Source of the DNA: Nonomuraea harbinensis | GTDB lineage: Bacteria > Actinomycetota > Actinomycetes > Streptosporangiales > Streptosporangiaceae | Length of the DNA: 64,000 nucleotides | Assembly (NCBI RefSeq): GCF_019396385.1 | Contig: NZ_JAHKRN010000009.1 | Location: forward strand, 124,001 to 188,000 | Reading direction: 5' to 3' | In this document: positions 50,936 to 59,636 of the stretch, in pieces | Position numbering within the stretch: position 1 is the stretch's first letter | Layout: the number at the start of each line of letters is the position of its first letter | Notes under the pieces: model-generated | Database searches by the model: none | What the model saw: only the letters and a program-made list of their open reading frames with translations | Told to the model about the DNA's origin: nothing | Program-made: the position numbers and the translations under genes

Positions 50936-52213
50936 TCAGCGGCCCGCCTCGGCCGGGGCGCCGTCGCGGGCGTGGCCGAAGACCTCGTCCCTGACCCGGG
51001 CCAGTGCCAGGTCCAGCCCGCCCACCAGCACCGGGTTGCCGTCGACGGCGGAGAGCCGGACCTGCGGCCGGTCGACGTCGAGCACCCGCAGCTCGCGCTC
51101 GACGAGGTCGCGCAGCGGCTCGCCCCCGGCGGACATCAGGCCCCCGGCCAGCACCACGAGCCCAGGGTCGACGACCGCGGCGATGGTCGCCAGGCCGAGC
51201 GCGACCCGGGAGGCCACCGTCCGCAGGCCCGCCGCCGCTTCCTGGGCGGCTCTCCCGGTGCCTTCGGCCAGGCGTGCCGCGGTCGCCACCGACTCGCGGA
51301 AGTCGGCCCCGCGCACCCCGTACGAGCGCAGCAGGTCCTGCAGCGCAGGCCCACCGGCCAGCGCCTGGTAGCCGTGGTGGCCGAACCGGCCGCCGTCGCG
51401 GGCCGTGGCCGCGCCGGGGATCGGCATGTAGCCGACCTCGCCGGCGCCGCCGAAGAAGCCGCGGTGCAGCCGCCCGCCGATCACGAGGGCGGCGCCCAGC
51501 CCTTCGCCGGCCCAGAGCAGCACGAAGTCCGGGCAGCCGGCCGCCGCCCCGTGCGCCTGCTCGGCGAGGGCGGCGAGGTTGACGTCGTTCTCCACGTCGA
51601 CGGTGACGCCGAGCCCGGCGGTGAGCGTGGGCACCAGATCGGGGATCTGCCAGCCGGGCATGTCCTCGGCGGCGGCGTGGTCGAGCCTGCCGGTCGTGGG
51701 GTCGACGGCGCCCTGCACGCCGATGACGACGCGGCGCAGCGGGCCCGGCGGTCGTGCCGCCTCCACCGCCGCCCGCAGCCGCTCGACGAGGCCGCCCCCT
51801 TCAGGCGGCTGTACGGGGGAAGACGCGGGAAAGGGTGCCGGTGAAGACGCGGGTGAAGGTTCGGGGAAAGGCGCGGGGTAGTCGGCCTCGCCGACGACGG
51901 CGCCGGTGATGTCGGCCACCCGGACGCCGATCCGCCCCGGGGTGACATCCAGCGCGGCCACGTACGCGGCGGCGCCGTTGACCCGGTAGACCTCGGCCGT
52001 GCGCCCGGCCTGGCCCGTGCGGACGCCGTCGTTGACGACCAGGCCCGCCTCCTGCAGGCGGGCCAGGAGCTGGAACGCCGTCGGCTTGGACAGGCCGGTG
52101 AGCCTGCTCAGCTCGGGGCGGGTCAGCGGGCCCTTCTCCAGCAGGATGCGGAGCGCGGCGCGGTCGTTGATCGCGCGCATCAGCCGCGGCGTCCCGTGGA
52201 CAGAGGGCTTCAC
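50936..52213 (-). CDS. ROK-family transcriptional regulator
   Basis: 425-residue NagC/XylR-type regulator. N-terminal winged helix (RAALRILLEKGPLTRPELSRLTGLSKPTAFQLLARLQEAGLV) and ROK sugar-binding domain (VVIGVQGAVDPTTGRLDHA, ENDVNLAALAEQAHG, LWAGEGLGAALVIGGRLHRG, GGAGEVGYMP). The zinc-binding Cys cluster of true ROK kinases is absent. A Pro/Ser linker with PAPFPEPSPASSPAPFP lies at about 113-135. Last gene of the GH4 operon on the same strand; it probably represses that operon through the TAGKAA inverted repeat before the binding-protein gene. Confidence 0.88.
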   Translation of the reverse strand: MKPSVHGTPRLMRAINDRAALRILLEKGPLTRPELSRLTGLSKPTAFQLLARLQEAGLVVNDGVRTGQAGRTAEVYRVNGAAAYVAALDVTPGRIGVRVADITGAVVGEADYPAPFPEPSPASSPAPFPASSPVQPPEGGGLVERLRAAVEAARPPGPLRRVVIGVQGAVDPTTGRLDHAAAEDMPGWQIPDLVPTLTAGLGVTVDVENDVNLAALAEQAHGAAAGCPDFVLLWAGEGLGAALVIGGRLHRGFFGGAGEVGYMPIPGAATARDGGRFGHHGYQALAGGPALQDLLRSYGVRGADFRESVATAARLAEGTGRAAQEAAAGLRTVASRVALGLATIAAVVDPGLVVLAGGLMSAGGEPLRDLVERELRVLDVDRPQVRLSAVDGNPVLVGGLDLALARVRDEVFGHARDGAPAEAGR

Positions 52214-52235
52214 GTCACCTCCGGGGTGAGCAGCG

Positions 52236-52554
52236 TCACGTCAACGTGAGAGCGTACAGGGCGATCGCCGCGAAATCGTCGGCCGGTTCGGAGGCCTGCC
52301 AGGAGCGCACGTCGTCGACGAAACGGCTGCCGTGGCCGGTGAACCGCTCGTAGCGGTCCGTGCCGTCCGCCGGGCAGGGCGGCATCTCCTCGAAGTGCCC
52401 GCCGAGGCCGTCCTCGAACAGCCCGGCGTCGTTGGGCCCGTTGACCACCGCGCCGGTGGCGGGCCTGGCGGGCGGGCTGGTCGGTGGCCGCGGCGGGACC
52501 GTTCACGGTGGCCGGCAGCGCCAGCGCGAGCGCGGCGGGGATCAGCTTCCTCAC
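52236..52554 (-). pseudogene. Remnant of a secreted enzyme, possibly a glycoside hydrolase (GH9-like end)
   Basis: GTG 52554, with AGGAGGAG upstream and a GTGA overlap with the kinase stop, starts a normal signal peptide (RKLIPAALALALPATVNGPAAA). About 20 codons later the frame is lost. In the next frame follows what looks like the conserved end of a carbohydrate-active enzyme: VVNGPNDAGLFEDGLGGHF, DGTDRYERFTGHGSRFVDD, VRSWQASEPADDFAAIALYAL. Hundreds of residues must have been deleted between. The EPA-D pattern near the end reminds me of GH9 C-termini, but this is not certain. Confidence 0.65.
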
Positions 52555-53519
52555 GTGCTCCTCCTGAAGTGTTCGCGAACTCGGGCGTGCGCGGCCTCGG
52601 CCGCGCCGAGCAGGTCCAGCCCGGCCAGGGCGGCGCCCGCGACCGGGGGAAGGGCGGTGACGAGGACGCGCGCGTGCGGCGCGCTCGCGCCGAGCGAGGT
52701 CTCGATCAGACCGTGCAGGTACGGGTCGCGCGCGGTCAGCACGCTGCCGCCGAGCACGACCTCGGCGGGCGTGTCCAGCAGGCCGAGCCGGTCCAGGCAC
52801 ACCCTGGCCATCACCGCGACCTCGTCGGCCTGCCGCGCGACCAGGCCCCTGGCCACGGCATCGCCGCCGGCCGCGACGGCGAACAGGCCCGGCACCAGCT
52901 CGTGGAGCCGGGCCGGGTCCAGCTCGCCGAAGTGCAGGGCCAGCACCACCTCCGTGACGCTCGCCGTGCCGAACCGCGTGCGGACCAGCTCGGCCAGCGC
53001 CGTGTCCGGGCCGCGCCCGTCCTCCGCGCGGGCGGCATGCCAGAGCACGTGCTCGGCCAGGTCCTCGCCGCCGCCCCAGTCGCCGCTGCGCCGGCCGAGC
53101 GCGGGGAAGCGGGCCACCTCGCCGGTGGGGGAGACGCCGGCGGCGTTCATGCCGGCCCCGCACACCACGACGACGCCCCACGGCCGGGACGCGCCCGCGC
53201 GCAGCACCGCGAAGGTGTCGTTGGCCACCGATACCTCGCCCGCGCAGCCGCGCGCCAGGAACTCCGCGCGCAGCGCCTCCTCCTCGCGCGGGAAGTCGGC
53301 GCCGGCCAGGAAGGCCGCCAGGACGTCGGCGTACGGCGCGGCCATGCCGTCGCGCAGCGCCAGGGCGGCGCGCTCCACCACGTCGGCGGCGGCGCTCACT
53401 CCGGCGCTCTGCGGCACGAACGGCCCGGCCCGGCCGGTGGCGAGCACGGTGCCGTCCTCGGCCACCAGCGCGAGGTCGGTCTTGCTGTTGCCGCCGTCGA
53501 CCGCCAGGATCGTCCTCAA
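52551..53519 (-). CDS. BadF/BadG-type ATPase-family sugar kinase (GlcNAc kinase-like)
   Basis: 322-residue ASKHA-fold protein. Phosphate-1 loop ILAVDGGNSKTDLALV, GVVVVCGAGMNAAGV and AEVVLGGSVL are the nucleotide-binding motifs shared with N-acetylglucosamine kinases (NAGK). Start TTG 53519 overlaps the GH4 stop as TTGA. In this operon it would phosphorylate the monosaccharide released inside the cell; GlcNAc or glucosamine is plausible from the family, glucose cannot be excluded. Confidence 0.82.
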   Translation of the reverse strand: MRTILAVDGGNSKTDLALVAEDGTVLATGRAGPFVPQSAGVSAAADVVERAALALRDGMAAPYADVLAAFLAGADFPREEEALRAEFLARGCAGEVSVANDTFAVLRAGASRPWGVVVVCGAGMNAAGVSPTGEVARFPALGRRSGDWGGGEDLAEHVLWHAARAEDGRGPDTALAELVRTRFGTASVTEVVLALHFGELDPARLHELVPGLFAVAAGGDAVARGLVARQADEVAVMARVCLDRLGLLDTPAEVVLGGSVLTARDPYLHGLIETSLGASAPHARVLVTALPPVAGAALAGLDLLGAAEAAHARVREHFRRST

Positions 53520-54778
53520 CGGGTCCCCGCCCAGGGCAGATGCGCGCGGTTGGCCTCCAGCAGCAGCCCGGTCAGCTCGCGCGCCAGATGCTCCTGGCCG
53601 ACGAGCGGGTGGGCGAGCAGCGCGTCGGCGACCCGTTCGCGCCCGCCGCGCAGGGCGGCTTCCAGGGCGAGCGTCTCGTACGCCGAGACGTGCGCGACGA
53701 GCCCGGCGTACAGCGGCTCAAGAGGGGCGACCGGCAGCGGCTCCGCGCCCGAAGCGGTGATCCTGGCGGGCACCTCGACGACCGCCTCGTCCGGCAGGAA
53801 CGGCAGCACGCCGCCGTTGCGCGCGTTGACGACCTGGACGTCGCCGCGGTCGCCGAGCAGCGAGGCGATGAGCGCCACCGCGGCCTCGGAGTAGAACGCG
53901 CCGCCCCGCTGCCCCAGCAGCTCCGGCTTGGCCGTCACCGCCGGGTCGGCGTACAGGGCCAGCAGCTCCCGCTCGATCTCCGCCACCCGCGCCGCGCGCG
54001 ACGGCTCGGTCCGCTGCTCGGCCACCACCAGGTCGTGAGCGTAGAAGTAGCGCAGGTAGTACGACGGCACCGCGCCCAGCCTGGTGATCAGCTCGACCGG
54101 CAGCCCGACGTCGGCCGCGATCTCCCGGCCGTGCTCCCGGATCAGGCCGGGGAGCACGTCCTCGCCGTCCAGGAGGACCGACCGCACCCAGGTGAGGTGG
54201 TTGAGCCCGGCGTGCCCGAGCGACACCCGCGACGGGTCGGCGCCCAGCGTGGCCGCGAAGCGGCGCTGGAAGCCGATCGCCACGTTGCACAGCCCGATCG
54301 CGCGGTGCCCGGCGTCCAGCAGCGCCCTGGTGACGATGCCGACCGGGTTGGTGAAGTCGACGATCCACGCCCCGGGAGCGTGCCGGGCGACCGTCTCGGC
54401 GATGTCCAGCACCACCGGCACCGTCCGCAGCGCCTTGGCCAGCCCGCCCGCGCCCGTCGTCTCCTGGCCGACGCAGCCGCAGCGCGGCGGCAGCGTCTCG
54501 TCCACCTCGCGCGCCGCCTGCCCGCCCACCCGGAGCTGCAGCAGCACGACCGCCGCCCCCTCGACCCCCGCCCGGACGTCGCCGGTCGCGGTCACGGCGG
54601 CCGGGTGCCCGGCCGCCCGCAGCATCCGGCGGGCCATGCCCGCCACCGGTTCCAGCCGCTCCGCGGCCGGATCGACCAGGGCGAGCTCGGTCAGCGGCAG
54701 ATCCTCACTCAGCCGGGCGAACCCGTCGACCAGCTCCGGCGTGTACGTCGAGCCGCCCCCGACCACGGCGAGCTTCAA
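53516..54778 (-). CDS. GH4 glycosidase (6-phospho-beta-glucosidase type)
   Basis: 420-residue NAD+- and Mn2+-dependent glycosidase. NAD site KLAVVGGGSTYTPELVDGF, the metal-ligand CNVAIGFQRR, VDFTNPVGIVTRALLD and LGHAGLNHLTW are as in family GH4. Start TTG 54778 overlaps the permease stop as TTGA. Classical GH4 enzymes use phosphorylated disaccharides from PTS uptake, but here uptake is by an ABC importer, so the real substrate may be an unphosphorylated glycoside, or the kinase downstream acts first. Confidence 0.88.
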   Translation of the reverse strand: MKLAVVGGGSTYTPELVDGFARLSEDLPLTELALVDPAAERLEPVAGMARRMLRAAGHPAAVTATGDVRAGVEGAAVVLLQLRVGGQAAREVDETLPPRCGCVGQETTGAGGLAKALRTVPVVLDIAETVARHAPGAWIVDFTNPVGIVTRALLDAGHRAIGLCNVAIGFQRRFAATLGADPSRVSLGHAGLNHLTWVRSVLLDGEDVLPGLIREHGREIAADVGLPVELITRLGAVPSYYLRYFYAHDLVVAEQRTEPSRAARVAEIERELLALYADPAVTAKPELLGQRGGAFYSEAAVALIASLLGDRGDVQVVNARNGGVLPFLPDEAVVEVPARITASGAEPLPVAPLEPLYAGLVAHVSAYETLALEAALRGGRERVADALLAHPLVGQEHLARELTGLLLEANRAHLPWAGTR

Positions 54779-55596
54779 CCCTTCACCCCCGTCAATGTCA
54801 CGCCCTCGATGAAGACCCGCTGGGCGAAGAGGAAAACGATGATCACCGGGGCGGTCACCAGCAGGGTGGCGGCCATGGTGAGGTTCCACTGCACGCTGTG
54901 GAAGGCCTTGAAGGTGGCCAGCCCGAGGGACAGGGTCCAGCCCTCCTGGTCGACCCCGGCGTACAGCAGCGGCCCGTAGTAGTCGTTCCAGCAGTAGAAG
55001 AACGAGAACAGCGCCACCGCCGCGATCGCGGGGCGGGCCATCGGCAGGATGACGCGGAACAGGATCCGCGCGTCCGAGCAGCCGTCCACCTTGGCCGCGT
55101 CGGTGTAGTCGCGCGGGATCGTGATGAGGAACTGGCGCAGCAGGAAGATCGAGAACGCGTCGCCGAAGAGCATCGGCAGGATCAGCGGCCACAGCGAGTC
55201 CGTCAGGTCCAGCCGCGCCCACACCAGGTAGATCGGCACCGCCACGACCTGCGGCGGCAGCATCATCGCGCTGATCACCACGAGGAACGCCGCCTTGCGG
55301 CCGCGGAAGCGGAAGCGGGACAGGGCGTAGGCCGCCGGGATGGACGACACCAGCATGAACACCGTCGCCAGCGACGCGTACAGGAACGTGTTGAGCGTCC
55401 AGGTGAGCAGCTCCGAGCGGGCGAAGACGTCGGCGAAGTTGGCCCAGTTCCACTGTTCCGGCCAGAGCCGGCTGGTGAGAGCCTGCTCGTCCGTCATGAG
55501 CGCGGTCAGGGTCACGAACGCGACCGGTCCGAGGAACATCAGCGCCAGCGCGATGGCCAGCGAGTGCTGGGCGACCCACATCAGGCGGCGCCTCAC
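54775..55596 (-). CDS. Sugar ABC transporter permease, MalG type
   Basis: 273-residue CUT1 permease with six spans. The EAA loop is YTDAAKVDGCSDARILFRVI, where the usual EAA is reduced to DAA. The segment SIPAAYALSRFRFRGRKAAFL and the end FIEGVTLTGVKG are MalG-like. Start GTG 55596 overlaps the upstream permease stop (GTGA); its stop overlaps the GH4 start (TTGA). Substrate inferred as a beta-glycoside from the GH4 neighbour. Confidence 0.88.
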   Translation of the reverse strand: MRRRLMWVAQHSLAIALALMFLGPVAFVTLTALMTDEQALTSRLWPEQWNWANFADVFARSELLTWTLNTFLYASLATVFMLVSSIPAAYALSRFRFRGRKAAFLVVISAMMLPPQVVAVPIYLVWARLDLTDSLWPLILPMLFGDAFSIFLLRQFLITIPRDYTDAAKVDGCSDARILFRVILPMARPAIAAVALFSFFYCWNDYYGPLLYAGVDQEGWTLSLGLATFKAFHSVQWNLTMAATLLVTAPVIIVFLFAQRVFIEGVTLTGVKG

Positions 55597-56558
55597 GACG
55601 TCACCTCCGCCTTGCCGAACTGACGCAGCAGGATCAGCGTGAACAGCATCGCGACCGCGAACAGCAGCAGCGCGTGCACGCACGCCAGCCCCATCGACCA
55701 GTCGCGGAACCCGGTGTGGAACAGGTGCTGGGGCAGGGTGAGCAGCGACCCGTCCGGATAGCCGGGGGTGAACGTGGTGCCGGCCGAGTCGGTCGCGCCG
55801 GACGCCACCCGGGAGGCGATCATCGCCTGGGTGAAGTACTGCACGGCGTAGATCACGCCGGTGACGGCGGAGAACATCAGCACGGGGGAGATCGTCGGCA
55901 GCGTGATGCTGCGGAACTGCCGCCAGGCGCCCGCCCCGTCGATCGCGGCGGCCTCGTACAGATGCCTGGGCACGTCCAGCAGCGCCGCCAGGAAGATCAT
56001 GATGGTGTTGCCGGCGCCCCACAGGGCGAGCAGGGTGAGGGTGGGCTTGGCCCAGGCGGCGCTGCCGAACCAGTCGGGGCCGGCGATCCCGAACCAGGCC
56101 AGCAGCTGGTTGACCGGGCCCGTCGCCGGGTTGAGCAGGTAGACGAAGGCGACCGTGCCCGCCACCATCGGCACCAGCGACGGCAGGTAGAAGATCGTCC
56201 GCAGGATCCCGCCGCCGCTCTTCAGCTTGGCCAGCAGCTGCGCCACGCCCAGCGCGAACACCACCTGGGCCGGGACCATGAACACGACGAGCCAGAGGGT
56301 GTTCAGCGCCGACTGCAGCACGCGCGGGTCGGAGAAGGCGTAGCGGTAGTTGTCCAGGCCGATGAACTCCAGCGTGAACAGGTCGTACCGGTGGAAGGAG
56401 AAGTAGACCGTGGACAGCAGCGGGTAGACGAAGAAGACCGTCACGCCGGCGATCCACGGCGACAGCCACAGCAGGGCGCGCAGGCCCTCGCCGGGCCGCC
56501 GGCGCGACGGCCGGGCGAGGGCGTGCCCGCGCCGCGCGACGTGGGTGGAGGCCATCAT
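55593..56558 (-). CDS. Sugar ABC transporter permease, MalF type
   Basis: 321-residue CUT1 permease: basic N-terminus, six spans, EAA loop LYEAAAIDGAGAWRQFRSIT and no large periplasmic loop. ATG 56558 overlaps the stop of the binding-protein gene (TGATGATGG gives two adjacent ATG choices). It pairs with the MalG-type permease encoded next. No ATPase in the operon. Confidence 0.88.
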   Translation of the reverse strand: MMASTHVARRGHALARPSRRRPGEGLRALLWLSPWIAGVTVFFVYPLLSTVYFSFHRYDLFTLEFIGLDNYRYAFSDPRVLQSALNTLWLVVFMVPAQVVFALGVAQLLAKLKSGGGILRTIFYLPSLVPMVAGTVAFVYLLNPATGPVNQLLAWFGIAGPDWFGSAAWAKPTLTLLALWGAGNTIMIFLAALLDVPRHLYEAAAIDGAGAWRQFRSITLPTISPVLMFSAVTGVIYAVQYFTQAMIASRVASGATDSAGTTFTPGYPDGSLLTLPQHLFHTGFRDWSMGLACVHALLLFAVAMLFTLILLRQFGKAEVTS

Positions 56559-57907
56559 CAGCCCCCGGACAGCTTCAGCTTGTCGTCGATCCGCTTGTCC
56601 ACCCCGGCCAGCCCGGCGTCGAGGTCCTTGACCGCGCCCTTCTCCCACTGGATGAGGAAGGTGGAGAAGGCGTCCTGGTTGAAGACGCTGTTGACGCTGG
56701 CCGGCATCGACGTCGTCTTCGGGTGGTCGAAGATGTCGAGGAACGTCGCGAAGTTCGCGTCCTTGGCCAGGTCCGGGTGCTCCATGGCGGCCTTGGTGGT
56801 CGGTACGTTACGCAGCGCGTTCGACAGCGTCACCAGCGACTCGGTGTCCGTGGTGAGGTGCTTGACCAGCTCCCAGGCGTGCTGCGGGTGCGCGGCGCCC
56901 CTCGGCACGCCGATCACCGTGCCGGCGGTGAAGCCGCTGCCGTACAGCTCGGGCTTGTCGTCGGCGACGGGCAGCGGGGCGGTGCCGTAGTCCAGGTCCT
57001 TGGCTTCGGGGTCGTTGGCGATCATGGCGTTGCGCCACTCGCCGTCGAGGATCATGGCGACCTTGCCCTCGAAGAACGGGTGCTCGGCTCCCCACTCGTC
57101 GCCCAGGCCCTTGCGGAACTTCTCCAGCTTGTCGTAGCCGTACCAGTCGACCAGTTCCTTCTGCCACCGCAGCAGCTGTTTCCACGCCGGGTCGGAGCCG
57201 ATGGCCGAGGTGCCGTCGTCCTCGTACCACTTCGCGCCGACCATCGGGCCGAGGTGGCTGGGGGAGTTCTCGTAATACTGGAAGCTCGGGATGAACCCGG
57301 CGACCTCGATGTTCCCGTCGGCGTCGCGGACCGTGAGCTTCTTGGTCAGCTCGGTCAGCTCCGACAGGGTCTTCGGCGGCTGCCCGCCCTTCATCAGCGC
57401 CTTGTTGTAGTAGAGCCCGTACGCGTCCGCGAGCAGCGGCATCGTGCACCGCCTGCCCTCGAACTCGGTGTAGGCGCGGGCCGCGGCCGGGAGCACGCCC
57501 AGATCGATGCCGTCCTGCTCGATGACCGCGGTGAGGTCCTGGAACGCGCCGCTCCTGCACCACTGGGCGACGTTGTCGGTGGTGAACGAGGCCGCCACGT
57601 CGGGCGCCTTGCCGCCGCGGATCGCCTGGGTGATCTGGGCGTCCTGGATGCCCTTCTTCGTGGTGACCTTGATCTGCGGGAACTTCGCCGTGAAGCCCGC
57701 GACCGCCTCCTCGAAGGCCTTCGTCTCGACGTCGGTGGAGAAGCCGTGCCACAGCTCCAGCGTGGCGGGGGGCAGCGCGGCGGCGGCCTGGCCGGTGCCG
57801 CTCGCGGCGGGCTGGGCGCCGAGCGACGGCGGTGCCTCCTTGCCCGCGGTGCATGCGGTGAGCGACAGGGCCAGCAGCCCGGCCGCCACGAGAGGGACGA
57901 AGCGCAC
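56558..57907 (-). CDS. Sugar-binding lipoprotein of the GH4-linked importer
   Basis: 449-residue CUT1 binding protein. Signal peptide with lipobox LTAC (Cys about 19), Pro/Ala tether, then ATLELWHGFSTDVETKAFEEAVAGF, a typical opening of the family. Start GTG 57907 has AGGAGA upstream. First gene of an operon reaching the ROK gene (57.9 to 50.9 kb). The ligand is probably a di- or oligosaccharide cleaved by the GH4 enzyme; a link to chitobiose is suggested by the NAGK-like kinase but not proven. Confidence 0.86.
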   Translation of the reverse strand: MRFVPLVAAGLLALSLTACTAGKEAPPSLGAQPAASGTGQAAAALPPATLELWHGFSTDVETKAFEEAVAGFTAKFPQIKVTTKKGIQDAQITQAIRGGKAPDVAASFTTDNVAQWCRSGAFQDLTAVIEQDGIDLGVLPAAARAYTEFEGRRCTMPLLADAYGLYYNKALMKGGQPPKTLSELTELTKKLTVRDADGNIEVAGFIPSFQYYENSPSHLGPMVGAKWYEDDGTSAIGSDPAWKQLLRWQKELVDWYGYDKLEKFRKGLGDEWGAEHPFFEGKVAMILDGEWRNAMIANDPEAKDLDYGTAPLPVADDKPELYGSGFTAGTVIGVPRGAAHPQHAWELVKHLTTDTESLVTLSNALRNVPTTKAAMEHPDLAKDANFATFLDIFDHPKTTSMPASVNSVFNQDAFSTFLIQWEKGAVKDLDAGLAGVDKRIDDKLKLSGG

Positions 57908-57955
57908 GAGAGTCTCCTATGAGCTGGTGTGGGGGTTACGTCGTCCACCAAGAGA

Positions 57956-57970
57956 TAGTAAAGCTTCCTA
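57956..57970. promoter_or_regulatory. Candidate ROK-regulator operator
   Basis: TAGTAA-AGC-TTCCTA, an inverted pair of TAGKAA half-sites, 49-63 bp upstream of the binding-protein start. Actinobacterial ROK regulators commonly bind AGTAAAG-TTCCTA-type palindromes, and the operon ends with a ROK gene. Confidence 0.6.
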
Positions 57971-58092
57971 ACTCAAAGGTGACGGTAAGCGGGCAGACCG
58001 GAGCGGTCAAGGCCCGAAACCACCTCGTTACGCCGCCCAAGGCGAGCGGTACGGAGCATCAAGGGTAAGAATGTTGACTATCGAGAGGCCGG

Positions 58093-59481
58093 TCAGGCAA
58101 TGACGAGGAAGTCGGGCCCATCAGCGGACCGGCGCAGCCGGCCGACGGCGCGGAAGAAACGACTCCCGTGCGGATAGCGGGTCTGCAACCAGCCGTCGGA
58201 CCGGGTGATGCCCGCTTCCTTGAGGTCGTGCCGGATGCGGTCCGCGAGCATCGCGGCGACGGCCGGGCCGTGGCTCGTGCGGGTGATCTGGAACTCGGTG
58301 AACCTGCACGAGTCGGGCGCCGGCTGCTGGAACTGGACCTCCACCGCGCCGAGCACGTCGCCGGCGGTCACCTCGCCGAGCGGTCGCCTGCTGTGGTGCC
58401 AACGGTAGAACTTCCAGAACCGCTCGTCGTCCATCGGCCCCGCCTCGCGCACCCGTACCCGGCCGTCCTCTTCCATCACGGCGATGTAGAGCACGCGGTT
58501 GTCAGAGCACGGCTTGTCTCTGAAGTGGTGGCGCGAGCAGAGAGGATCCCAGTGGTAGGCGAACCACATCAGCGACGCGGCGAGATCGGGATGGCCGCCG
58601 GCCCACCGGTCGTCGAAGAAGAACCACTGCTCACGTGTCTCGCCCCATTCCGCGATGAGCATTTGGACCACATGCTCGTCCACGTGGATGACCGTGCCTT
58701 CGCGGCCGCGGGCGGTCCGGATCAGCTCCAGCGCCGCCGCGTGGGAGCTGAGGTCGGCGAGGTAGTCGTCCGGCGGCTCGGCATAGCCGGGCCATCGGTT
58801 GCAGCGCTCCAGCGCCGCCGCGATGCCGTCCTCGTCCGGCGCGATCAGCGACCGTAACACCATCAGTTCCAGCGGCCATTCGCCGGTGGTGCCGAGCGAG
58901 CGCAGCGCGGCGGCGAACTCCGGGAGCCGGACGCCCCGGAAGGCGTAGGTGTCGTCCCGTCCGATGCTGAAGTGCCTCGCCCTGCAGGTGAGCAGGACCG
59001 CGTAGACGGTGCCCGTCCCGGACGATCCGGCCAGGTCGACGGTCTTCCACGGTGGTGTGAACCCGCCGGCGGGGGTGTTCACGGTCGCGGGCAGCGGCCC
59101 GTCGTGCACGGCGTAGGACCAGAGGCCGGGGCTGGCCGCCACGGCGGAGTCGTCGACGAGGTAGTACGCCACCTCATACCAAAGGGAGTCGGCGAGCACG
59201 CGCACGCTGTGGGCGTCGACGTTGCACTGCTGGAGTTCCGACACCCCGGTCCGGGCCAGGGTGCGCAGCTCCTCCATGTTGCGCGGCCGTGCGCCGCCTC
59301 TGAAGAGGGCCGCGAGATCCCAGATCCCCGTGCCCAGTTCGCGCTCGAACCACTCGTACGTGTCCCCGGCGGTGGCGTCCTCCCACACGTCATGGACCCA
59401 CTCCAGCACCGTCGGCTGGGGCATCCGCCACACGCGCTTGCCGAGAACGCCCTGGTCCCATGAGCGGTAGATCAGGTACAC
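58093..59481 (-). CDS. Hypothetical protein, conserved in actinomycetes
   Basis: 462-residue protein without signal peptide or membrane span and without a domain I can name. It begins VYLIYRSWDQGVLGKRVWRMPQPTVLEWV and contains EQWFFFDDRWAGGHPDLAASLMWFAYHWDP and CSRHHFRDKPC. I recall similar N-termini in unannotated Streptomyces proteins. GTG 59481 is chosen because similarity begins there and AGGGCAGG lies upstream; a much longer frame exists but is Pro/Arg-rich and unconvincing. One TTA codon is present (LMVLRSL). Diverges from the membrane protein at 59637. Confidence 0.7.
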   Translation of the reverse strand: MYLIYRSWDQGVLGKRVWRMPQPTVLEWVHDVWEDATAGDTYEWFERELGTGIWDLAALFRGGARPRNMEELRTLARTGVSELQQCNVDAHSVRVLADSLWYEVAYYLVDDSAVAASPGLWSYAVHDGPLPATVNTPAGGFTPPWKTVDLAGSSGTGTVYAVLLTCRARHFSIGRDDTYAFRGVRLPEFAAALRSLGTTGEWPLELMVLRSLIAPDEDGIAAALERCNRWPGYAEPPDDYLADLSSHAAALELIRTARGREGTVIHVDEHVVQMLIAEWGETREQWFFFDDRWAGGHPDLAASLMWFAYHWDPLCSRHHFRDKPCSDNRVLYIAVMEEDGRVRVREAGPMDDERFWKFYRWHHSRRPLGEVTAGDVLGAVEVQFQQPAPDSCRFTEFQITRTSHGPAVAAMLADRIRHDLKEAGITRSDGWLQTRYPHGSRFFRAVGRLRRSADGPDFLVIA

Positions 59482-59496
59482 GGTGGCCTGCCCTGG

Positions 59497-59517
59497 AGAT
59501 CGCCGGAAAGGCGATCT
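59497..59517. promoter_or_regulatory. Perfect inverted repeat in a divergent promoter region
   Basis: AGATCGCC-GGAAA-GGCGATCT, 8-bp arms with a 5-bp centre, 16 bp upstream of the GTG at 59481 and in the 155 bp shared with the gene at 59637. It could be an operator or a hairpin in the transcript running rightward (it is followed by TTAA). Confidence 0.5.
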
Positions 59518-59636
59518 TAACCGTGCGGGTAGTCGCCGGCCGCTTCCTGGAACGCCGGGGGATCTCCACGCGGGCGTATCAAGATCGGCAGGAGGCGTTT
59601 CTGGACCCGGCCCGGCGGCTCGGCGAGGATGAGGCC

